DNA of 5,406 bases from Chloroflexota bacterium (GTDB lineage: Bacteria > Chloroflexota > Limnocylindria > Limnocylindrales > CSP1-4): contig JAJYNP010000196.1 of the NCBI GenBank assembly GCA_021786265.1, forward strand, positions 1 to 5,406, in the 5' to 3' direction. Position 1 is the first letter of the stretch, and every line of letters starts with the position of its first letter. Below are positions 1-5,406 of the stretch, one piece after another. The notes beneath the pieces were generated by a model. It was not told the origin of the DNA and ran no database searches. It worked only from the letters and a program-made list of their open reading frames with translations. Both the position numbers and the translations under genes were made by a program.

Positions 1-2383
1 CCTCGGCCAGCCCGGCCGCATGATCGAACAGCGGGAGGCTGACCTCCGGGTCGCGCGACGCGGCAACCAGCGCCGCCACGTACGCCCGGCGCGCTGCCGG
101 ACCGGGCCGCGGTCGCGGCTGCGCAGCGTCCCAGTCGCGGAGTTGCGCCTCGGCGAGGTCGATGCTGCCGAGCCGGGCGGCGGCCTCGGCCCCGTGCAGG
201 ACGGACTCCCATTGGCAGCGGCCGCAGCCGGCAGCCTCGATGTCCGGCTCAAACGCTTCCAGCACCGCCTCGAGCCGGACCGATCCGGGGGCGGCGAACC
301 GGCCCAGCAGCCAGACGTGGAGCATGCGGATGATCAGCCGGAAGTGCGGGTTGGGCTCGGCCGCCATCGCCTGCTCGATCCCCGCAACGGCGTGTCGCCA
401 GTCGCCGCGACTCGCCTCGACGCTGTGCGCGACGGCGCGCAGCTGCGTGAGCGTGAACCGCCGGGGCGGCCCCACGCGCTCGGCGAGCACCGTCGTCTGA
501 CGCATGAGTTCGGCCGCCTCGTCGAGGCGCCCTCGGTGCTGGGCGATCCATGCCGCCCAGTGCGTCGCCTCGACCTCCAGGCTGGGGAGCGCGAGCCGGC
601 GGGCCTCCTCGAGCGCCCGAACTGCTCGCGGTTCCGCAGCTCTGGCGAGGCCTTCGAACTGAAGCATGGAGAAGATCGCATCGGAGGCTGCGGCGAGCAC
701 GTCGGCGGGGTCACGAGCCGCCTGCTCGATGAGCTCGGCGCAGGTGGCAACCGTCTCGGCGTCGGCCCGGCGGATGGCGAGGTCGAGCCGCCCGCGCAGG
801 GCCCTGACGTAGGCGTCGCAGGCCGCGTCGCCGAGGGCGTCCACGCCGCCCGCGCGCTCGACCAGTGCCTCGGCGGCTTTCGCCGCCCGGTCTGCGAGCG
901 GCTGTGCGTCGGCGGGGCGGCCCTCCAGCCAGTTGAAGGCCTGAACATCGCGGCAGTCGGCCTCGATCGTGACGACCGGGTCCGCCCCGTCAGCTGCGCG
1001 TGCCTGCCGGGCGAACGCGTGCGCTTCGGTGGGGCGACCGAGTCGGAAGGCGGCCGTCGCCGCGGCGAGCGCAGCCTCGGCGCGCTGGGCATCACCTCCG
1101 AGACGGCTGGCGAGCTCGGCCCAACGCTCGAAGGCCATGTCCCATTGGCCGAGCTCGCTGGCCAGCCCGGCGACAGCGCGTCGAAGGAGCGCGCCACTGC
1201 TGTCGGTGGCACCGTCGGCGATGGTCGCCAGCGTCGAAAGACCCTCGCCGCCGAGCAGTCGCCGTTGGGGCGAGCGGGCCATGCGCAGCGCGAGTTCGAT
1301 GGCCGGCAATCCCGCGGCCAGTCTGTGCTCCAGCGCGCGCGACAGCTCTCGCACGTCCTCGCCGGCCGAGTTCTCAAGCCACCCGGCGAGCCGGCGGTGC
1401 AGCCCCCGACGCTCCGACTCGGGCAGCCCGCCGGAGGCGGACTCGCGGATCAGGTCGTGGGCGACGCGAAGCGTGCCGTTCATGAGCCCCAGGCCGCGGT
1501 TGACCAGGTTGTGACCCGCCAGTCGCGTGCGTTCCTCGGGCCAGCCGAGGATCTCCGCGAGGTCCGTGACAGCCAGCGGCTCACCGGCCACGAGCAACAG
1601 CGCGAACAGGCGGCGGGCGTCGACCTCGAGGCCGGCGGCGCGGCTGCCGATCAGCTGCCCCAGGTCCGGCCCGCCACTGCTCCCGGTTGCCAGGGCGGCC
1701 AGCCAGAACGGCGAGCCTCGTGCCCGGCGCCACAGCTCCTCGGCGGCATAGTGGTCCAAGCGGGGCGCAAGCAGTGCGACGAGCTCGATGCCATCGTCAT
1801 GCGCCAGAGGCACGAGCTCGATCCGCCGGAAATCCTCGGCCGTCAGCAGGTCACGCAGGCCGCCGGCGAACGGCTCCAGCACCTCCGACGGACGGCTGGC
1901 GCAGAGGAGGAGCAGCGGCACACGCTCGGCCCGCGCCGCGGTGACGAGGTACTGCAGCAGGACGAGCGTCTCGGCATCCGCCCATTGCAGATCGTCGGCG
2001 AGGATGGCGAGCGGGGCGAGCTCCGCGAGGCAGCGGAACGCGACCTCGAAGAGTCGGACGGTCTCGAACGCGCCCGAGGCGCCGGCGTCGCCGACGAGCA
2101 GCGCCTCGAGCCGGCCGCCGGCCGCCCGAGCGCGCGCCAACTCGCGGAGGAGGCCGCCGGCCGCTGCGAAGGCGATCTCGCGCCCCGGCTCATAGCCCTG
2201 CACGCGAAGGACCGGCATCGGGATCTGCGACACGGCCACCGCCAGGAGCCGCGACTTGCCCAGCCCGGGTTCAGCAACGACAACCGCTCCTGCCGCTCGC
2301 CCGCTCGCGGCGAGCGACCCGAGGGCGCGCAACGCTTCGAGCTCCCGGGACCGTCCGACGAATCCGGAGCCGCTGCCAGTCAC
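1..2383 (-). CDS. Large STAND/AAA ATPase, MalT/LAL-type (LuxR-like) transcriptional regulator, C-terminus outside window
   Basis: Reading the minus strand from GTG 2383 gives 794 codons without a stop, so the gene continues past base 1. The N-terminus carries an FVGRSREL box (residues 8-15), then Walker A AEPGLGKSRL (37-46; Ala replaces the first Gly of the P-loop consensus) and Walker B LAILADDLQWAD (125-136). LLLLCASRP (157-165) is a probable sensor segment, and RARGSPFWLAAL (about 231-242) and HDLIRE (309-314) match motifs usual after the NTPase in this family. From about residue 320 onward the protein is Ala/Leu/Arg-rich helical repeat-like sequence, as in the TPR-like sensor part of MalT/LAL proteins. 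By family knowledge such proteins are ATP-switched cytoplasmic regulators, usually ending in a LuxR-type helix-turn-helix; that end is not visible. The start is the last GTG before the FVGR box; a GGGGAGG (2405-2399) lies 15 bases upstream, which is long for a ribosome site. The ligand cannot be inferred. Certain as an ATPase gene, probable as a regulator. Confidence 0.9.
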   Translation of the reverse strand, partial: MTGSGSGFVGRSRELEALRALGSLAASGRAAGAVVVAEPGLGKSRLLAVAVSQIPMPVLRVQGYEPGREIAFAAAGGLLRELARARAAGGRLEALLVGDAGASGAFETVRLFEVAFRCLAELAPLAILADDLQWADAETLVLLQYLVTAARAERVPLLLLCASRPSEVLEPFAGGLRDLLTAEDFRRIELVPLAHDDGIELVALLAPRLDHYAAEELWRRARGSPFWLAALATGSSGGPDLGQLIGSRAAGLEVDARRLFALLLVAGEPLAVTDLAEILGWPEERTRLAGHNLVNRGLGLMNGTLRVAHDLIRESASGGLPESERRGLHRRLAGWLENSAGEDVRELSRALEHRLAAGLPAIELALRMARSPQRRLLGGEGLSTLATIADGATDSSGALLRRAVAGLASELGQWDMAFERWAELASRLGGDAQRAEAALAAATAAFRLGRPTEAHAFARQARAADGADPVVTIEADCRDVQAFNWLEGRPADAQPLADRAAKAAEALVERAGGVDALGDAACDAYVRALRGRLDLAIRRADAETVATCAELIEQAARDPADVLAAASDAIFSMLQFEGLARAAEPRAVRALEEARRLALPSLEVEATHWAAWIAQHRGRLDEAAELMRQTTVLAERVGPPRRFTLTQLRAVAHSVEASRGDWRHAVAGIEQAMAAEPNPHFRLIIRMLHVWLLGRFAAPGSVRLEAVLEAFEPDIEAAGCGRCQWESVLHGAEAAARLGSIDLAEAQLRDWDAAQPRPRPGPAARRAYVAALVAASRDPEVSLPLFDHAAGLAE

Positions 2384-2847
2384 GGGTCGCGCTGCGGACC
2401 TCCCCAGGGTCGGGCAACTCCCGTGCCCGGGAGAGCCGCCAGGGTGAGCGCGATCCTCGGCCCCGGGCCCACAGCGCCCCACGCGGCGGGCGCATCGGCC
2501 GGACCAGCGCTGTCGCGCAGCAACGGCATCGGGCGAATCACCGGGGCCTCGTCCATGGGGTCGTGCCGGGCTTTCCTGGGAGGTCTATTCGCTCCCCCGG
2601 TGCGATCCGGAGGGCCATACGGCCTACCATGCTGGGCCACATGGCACCTCGAATCAAGGCTTTCGGCCCGCGCGTCCGGTGTCGTGATCGCGCCGCTGAA
2701 TCCCGCTGTGGGGTGGCCGAGCCCCGGTCGTGGTTCACCGTCAGCTTCCGTGCGCAACTGATCGCGCGGCGCAGCGTCTCCTGCGTGCAGTCGGGCGGCT
2801 GTTACCGCTCGGTCGAGCCGCCTCCCTCGGGTGTCGGATCGCGTCGA
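2384..2847. other. 464-base intergenic region between protease and ATPase genes
   Basis: This gap lies downstream of the protease gene and upstream of the ATPase gene, both on the minus strand. It contains a stem-loop near the protease stop (annotated separately), a TTGATT hexamer on the minus strand (about 2684-2679) without a convincing -10 partner, and the dyad GCCACATGGC (2636-2645). A 58-codon minus-strand frame (ATG 2556 to TGA 2380) overlaps the ATPase GTG, but its Pro/Gly/Ala-rich product resembles no protein I know. Reading frames on the plus strand across here are antisense continuations with no coding character. The length suggests that the ATPase gene has its own promoter, but I cannot place it. 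Confidence 0.6.
2794..2822 (-). terminator. Possible stem-loop terminator after the protease gene
   Basis: Perfect 7-base arms GGCGGCT (2794-2800) and AGCCGCC (2816-2822) enclose a 15-base loop that itself holds ACCG/CGGT. The structure begins 25 bases past the protease stop codon. No T-run follows on the minus strand, so it is not a textbook intrinsic terminator; it could be a processing or stabilising 3' hairpin. Confidence 0.35.
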
Positions 2848-4149
2848 TCAGCCGGGCAGTTGCCCCAGCGTCACGCGCACCGTCGACTGGCTTCCATCCT
2901 GGTGCGTGACGTTGACCGGGACCGTCTGACCCGGCTTGAGCCCCGCCAGCACCGCCGCCAGGGTGCCCGCCGATGGCGTGGGCTGCCCGTCTACCGCCGT
3001 GATGATGTCACCTGCCACCAGGCCGGCCTTCGCGGCCGGTCCCCCGGCCACGGTGGAGTAGACCAGTGCGCCTCCGCCGGCCGACAGGTCGGCGCTCTCG
3101 ATGCCGAGGAACGCGCGGTGCGAGTCGATGACCTTGCCGTACCGGATGATCTGGCTCGCCAGGTCCCGGGCGATGTTGCCCGGGATCGCGAACCCGATGC
3201 CTGCGGCCGCACCCCCCATCTGGGGATCGGACGCGGCGAGCGTCGGGATGCCGACCACGTGCCCGTTGAGGTCGACGAGCGCGCCACCGCTGTTTCCGGG
3301 GTTGATCGCGGCGCTTGTCTGGATGACGTCCGGGAGGGCGGCCCCGTTCGGCTCGGAGACCGTCCGTCCGAGCGCGCTCACGATCCCTTCGGTCACGCTG
3401 CTCTGCAGGCCCAGCGGGTTGCCCATCGCCAGCACGATGTCGCCGACGGCCAGGTTCGACGAGTCCCCGAACGTGGCGGGCTGCAGGCCCGTCGCGGAGA
3501 CCTTGATCACGGCGATGTCGTTGGGCACGAACTCACCGACCAGCGTCCCCTTGACGGTGCGGCCCGTGGCCAGGGTGACGCTGAAGGACGTCGAGCTGCC
3601 CGCGACGTGCGCGTTCGTCACGATGTCGCCGCGCGAGTCGAACACGATCCCCGACCCGAGCCCGCTGCTGGTCTCGATGAGGACGACCGACGGGTTGACC
3701 CGGTGGATCACGTTGACGAACTGCGACTGCAGCGCGGTCGCTTCCGCCGCGGTGTCGACGGCTGCAGTCGACACTCCCGCGGTGGCGGTCGAGCCGGTCG
3801 TCAGCCCCTGTTCTCCGCTCGCGGAGGGCTGCCCGGGGGCCCCGACTGAGGTCGGGGCGGAGGTCGCGCCTCCGGGCTGCTGGGTGGCCGCCCCGGGAGA
3901 CGCGGCGCCACCGACGGCTGGCGACGCGGACGGGATGCCGCTCGAGGCCGGCGCGCCCGCCGGCGTGCCCGAGGAGGCGGGGGAGGGGGTCGCTGCCGCG
4001 CCACATCCCGCGACCAGGCCGCCCACGACGAGGACGACGCCGAGCATCGCCCCCCGGCCGCGTGCCACACCGCGCCGCGGAACGGCACGCACGTTCGCCG
4101 TGACCACCCGCGGCTGCCCGTGATCCTCCCTCGCCACCAGAGCCGCCAT
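2848..4149 (-). CDS. HtrA/DegP-like serine protease with PDZ domain, predicted lipoprotein
   Basis: The product is 433 residues. A basic N-terminal stretch (PRRGVARGRG, about 24-33) leads into a hydrophobic segment, LGVVLVVGGLVAGC, with lipobox VAGC and lipidation Cys49. A low-complexity Ala/Pro/Ser/Gly/Thr linker follows (about 50-130). The trypsin-like domain has His181 (TNAHVAG), Asp211 (PNDIAVIKV) and Ser287 (NPGNSGGAL); the spacing of 30 and 76 residues fits DegP-family proteases. GIGFAIP (318-324) is the usual closing strand. A single PDZ domain occupies about 345-430 (GGPAAKAGLVAGDIITAVDG). The likely role is degradation or folding control of misfolded proteins outside the cytoplasmic membrane. 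ATG 4149 is chosen because GAGGG (4158-4154) precedes it by four bases and it keeps the basic n-region. ATG 4254 (longer), GTG 4068 and ATG 4047 (shorter) remain possible; ATG 4047 would remove every positive charge before the hydrophobic core. Stop is TGA at 2850-2848. The family call is firm, the start is not. Confidence 0.93.
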   Translation of the reverse strand: MAALVAREDHGQPRVVTANVRAVPRRGVARGRGAMLGVVLVVGGLVAGCGAAATPSPASSGTPAGAPASSGIPSASPAVGGAASPGAATQQPGGATSAPTSVGAPGQPSASGEQGLTTGSTATAGVSTAAVDTAAEATALQSQFVNVIHRVNPSVVLIETSSGLGSGIVFDSRGDIVTNAHVAGSSTSFSVTLATGRTVKGTLVGEFVPNDIAVIKVSATGLQPATFGDSSNLAVGDIVLAMGNPLGLQSSVTEGIVSALGRTVSEPNGAALPDVIQTSAAINPGNSGGALVDLNGHVVGIPTLAASDPQMGGAAAGIGFAIPGNIARDLASQIIRYGKVIDSHRAFLGIESADLSAGGGALVYSTVAGGPAAKAGLVAGDIITAVDGQPTPSAGTLAAVLAGLKPGQTVPVNVTHQDGSQSTVRVTLGQLPG

Positions 4150-4389
4150 GAGACCCTCGGTCTGACATGCCGCGTGCCCGCGGCCGGGGCCGGCGCCTGT
4201 TCCCGGCACGTGCACGCTACCGCGGGACCCGGCACGGGGCGAAGGCACGCGCACGTGTTCCGACTTGCACGCCGCTCACAAATACGGCGCCGGGGGGGCG
4301 TGGCGCCATGTGGCGGATGCGTTTCGACGAGTGGCTGTCGACGCCCGAGGGGGAACGGCATTGCACCGGGCCATCAGCGGCCGGGCGCG

Positions 4390-4398
4390 TGCGATAAT
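4390..4398 (+). promoter_or_regulatory. Probable extended -10 promoter element for the 122-residue protein gene
   Basis: TGCGATAAT matches the extended -10 pattern TGnTATAAT except for one base of the hexamer. A transcript would begin near 4405, leaving a leader of about 22 bases that contains the ribosome site. No good -35 lies at 17 bases; TTGCAC (4361-4366) is 26 bases away, too far for a standard promoter. Confidence 0.5.
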
Positions 4399-4413
4399 GC
4401 CGGCCGACATCCC

Positions 4414-4421
4414 AGGAGGAG
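4414..4421 (+). promoter_or_regulatory. Strong ribosome binding site fixing the GTG start at 4427
   Basis: AGGAGGAG contains the full AGGAGG core, seven bases before GTG 4427. It decides the start against ATG 4265 in the same frame, which would add 54 residues and has no such site. Confidence 0.85.
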
Positions 4422-4426
4422 CACCA

Positions 4427-4795
4427 GTGAGCGGCGCGACCGGACTTGCCCCGGACCCGACCGAGTACCGCCGACGGCTCGAGGAGCAGTCCGACGATCA
4501 GGTCGACAGCTGGGCCCAGGAACTGATGCGGGACCAGTCGATCCGGATCGGAGTGCGCCGCGTGATCCGCGACTTCCTTCGCGCGACGCGGATCGACGAG
4601 GTCGGTTTCGAACGCGTGTTCGCCTCGGGGGGAGGCGCGCCGGCCACCCTGGGCCGCACGGCGGACGGCGAGTTGATGGTGCCGGCGATCGAGCTCTGGT
4701 GCCTGGTGCCCGGAATCCGTCGCGAGCTGGCGGACGGACGGCAACGGCTCATCGAGTATCTCGTTGAGAACTTCGAGGAGATCACCTACATCTGA
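4427..4795 (+). CDS. Conserved-looking hypothetical protein, 122 residues
   Basis: I do not recognise a named family. The protein is soluble in character: no signal peptide, no membrane segment and no Cys pairs (a single Cys92). It has an acidic/basic helical N-terminal half (EYRRRLEEQSDDQVDSWAQE at 13-32, then SIRIGVRRVIRDFLRATRID at 38-57). A Gly-rich turn, ASGGGAPATLGRTADGEL (66-83), follows, and then a second helical part ending in an acidic tail, LVENFEEITYI (112-122). The turn could be a small loop between two helical lobes, but I see no catalytic motif. Translation starts at GTG with an excellent ribosome site. The UbiA-family gene begins 40 bases after its stop in the same direction, so the two may form an operon. 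Codon use matches the surrounding genes. It is certain as a gene; function unknown. Confidence 0.88.
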   Translation: MSGATGLAPDPTEYRRRLEEQSDDQVDSWAQELMRDQSIRIGVRRVIRDFLRATRIDEVGFERVFASGGGAPATLGRTADGELMVPAIELWCLVPGIRRELADGRQRLIEYLVENFEEITYI

Positions 4796-4835
4796 CGAGG
4801 TCCCAACCGCGCCTCCGGCCCGGGAACCTGCAGCC

Positions 4836-5406
4836 GTGACGTCCGAGCCGGATCGCCTCCGCCCCCGCCTGCCATCGCCGACGGGTGGCTCCCGGCCAGT
4901 CCTGCCCGCGCCGCTCGCTCTGCTCCACCCGTTCCCCTCCGCACTCGACGCCGTCGCTGCGGCCGCGGTGGCGATCGTCGCCGGCGCCGGCGTGGCGACC
5001 AGCTGCGGAGTGGCGCTCGCCATGGGTCTCATCCAGACGTCGATCGGCTCGGCCAACGATCTGTTCGATGTCGGGCACGACCGGCTGGCCCAGCCGGGGA
5101 AGCCCCTGCCGTCCGGTCGCGTCGGACGTCGGTTCGCCACGGGCTATGCGATCCTCGCCGGGATCGGTGGACTGGTCGTGGCCCGGGCCCTGGGACCGCT
5201 TCCCGCCGCGGTCGCGGCCGGCGGGTTCGCCACCGGGCTCGCCTATGACGCGTGGCTGAACCGTACGGCCTGGTCCTGGCTGCCATACGCCCTGGGCCTG
5301 CCGCTCCTGCCGGCATTCGGGTGGGCGGCTGCCCGGCAGCAGCTCCCCGCCGGCTTTGCCACGCTGGTCGTCCTCGGGTCCGTCGCAGGGGCGGCGCTGG
5401 CAATCG
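4836..5406 (+). CDS. UbiA-family prenyltransferase, C-terminus outside window
   Basis: The frame is open from GTG 4836 to the right edge (190 codons). It has the first Asp-rich motif of UbiA enzymes, NDLFDVGHDR (residues 74-83, NDxxDxxxD), followed by the characteristic QPGKPLPSGR (86-95). Hydrophobic segments lie at about 36-52, 55-73, 101-117, 121-137, 150-165 and 170-190. YDAWLNRTAWSWLPY (137-151) follows TM4. The second Asp-rich motif should lie beyond the edge. UbiA proteins are integral membrane enzymes that join an isoprenoid diphosphate to an acceptor (quinone precursors, glycerol phosphate, haem or pigments), with Mg2+ bound by the Asp motifs; the acceptor cannot be told here. The start is the first GTG or ATG in frame upstream of the first membrane segment; its ribosome site (GGGAA, 4822-4826) is weak, so translation may depend on the upstream gene. 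A Pro/Arg-rich N-terminal extension of about 28 residues precedes the core. Confidence 0.92.
   Translation, partial: MTSEPDRLRPRLPSPTGGSRPVLPAPLALLHPFPSALDAVAAAAVAIVAGAGVATSCGVALAMGLIQTSIGSANDLFDVGHDRLAQPGKPLPSGRVGRRFATGYAILAGIGGLVVARALGPLPAAVAAGGFATGLAYDAWLNRTAWSWLPYALGLPLLPAFGWAAARQQLPAGFATLVVLGSVAGAALAI

Larger units (their letters stand above)
4150..4426. promoter_or_regulatory. Divergent intergenic region between protease and 122-residue protein genes
   Basis: Both neighbouring genes are transcribed away from this 277-base region, so it should hold two promoters. The rightward one is annotated separately. Leftward, I see only a weak TAnnnT candidate (TAGCGT on the minus strand, near 4220). 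The region also has CACGTG at 4207-4212 and 4252-4257, GGCGCC at 4286-4291 and 4302-4307 around a G-rich loop, and the dyad GCCATGTGGC (4305-4314). Frames reading through it (for example from ATG 4265) are open but lack a ribosome site and coding character. Confidence 0.6.

Noticed and set aside
334..1377. Minus-strand frame of 347 codons, and another at 1843-2283
   Set aside because: Arg/Ser/Pro-rich shift frames within the ATPase gene, with no motif of their own.
20..2761. Plus-strand open frame of 913 codons
   Set aside because: It is in exact antisense codon register with the ATPase gene. Its product is Arg/Gly/Pro/Glu-rich without motifs, while the minus strand has FVGR, Walker A and Walker B. 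Long antisense frames are expected in GC-rich genes lacking TTA, CTA and TCA codons.
2563..4123. Plus-strand frames of 428 and 340 codons across the protease gene
   Set aside because: They are antisense to the HtrA gene, whose catalytic triad and PDZ domain establish the minus-strand reading.
4207..4257. Two CACGTG boxes 45 bases apart in the divergent region
   Set aside because: CACGTG also occurs inside the protease gene near 3256, so it is probably a composition effect.
4257..4261. GGAAC on the minus strand as an ECF-sigma -35 for the protease gene
   Set aside because: No matching -10 (GTC/CGTT-like) at 16-17 bases, despite HtrA genes often being under envelope-stress sigma control.
4265..4285. 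TTGTGAGCGG on the minus strand resembling a lac operator half
   Set aside because: Only a partial resemblance without the symmetric second half; no lac-type gene is nearby.
4265..4426. Upstream extension of the 122-residue protein from ATG 4265
   Set aside because: AGGAGG seven bases before GTG 4427 and the promoter element at 4390-4398 place the start at 4427.

Overview
The window is very GC-rich bacterial chromosomal DNA carrying four protein-coding genes with matching codon use (strongly G/C-ending codons). I see no rRNA, tRNA, CRISPR array, insertion sequence or integrase. The gene types are a large STAND-type regulator ATPase, an HtrA-like lipoprotein protease and a UbiA-family prenyltransferase. 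With the base composition, GTG starts and a strong AGGAGG ribosome site, they suggest a high-GC lineage such as Chloroflexota (Limnocylindria-like) or Actinomycetota. That placement is an inference; nothing in the window proves it.

Left part (1-2383, minus strand): one uninterrupted reading frame of 794 codons runs off the left edge. It starts at a GTG and encodes an AAA/STAND ATPase of the MalT/LAL (LuxR-like regulator) type, with FVGR box, Walker A, Walker B, a HDLIRE segment and then a long alpha-helical repeat-like region. The C-terminus, where a LuxR-type DNA-binding domain would normally lie, is outside the window. A 464-base gap (2384-2847) separates it from the next gene and contains a stem-loop just after that gene's stop.

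Middle (2848-4149, minus strand): a trypsin-like HtrA/DegP-family serine protease with an intact His-Asp-Ser triad and one C-terminal PDZ domain. It appears to be anchored outside the membrane as a lipoprotein through a long Ala/Pro/Ser/Gly linker.

Right part (plus strand): after a 277-base divergent promoter region comes a 122-residue protein of unknown function (4427-4795), with a good extended -10 element and a near-perfect ribosome site. Forty bases later a UbiA-family membrane prenyltransferase begins (4836) and runs off the right edge. These two are probably co-transcribed. There is no clear functional link between the protease/regulator side and the small protein/UbiA side. I found no convincing novel multi-gene system. 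The most worthwhile leads are the unassigned 122-residue protein and a 10-base dyad shared by the two intergenic regions.
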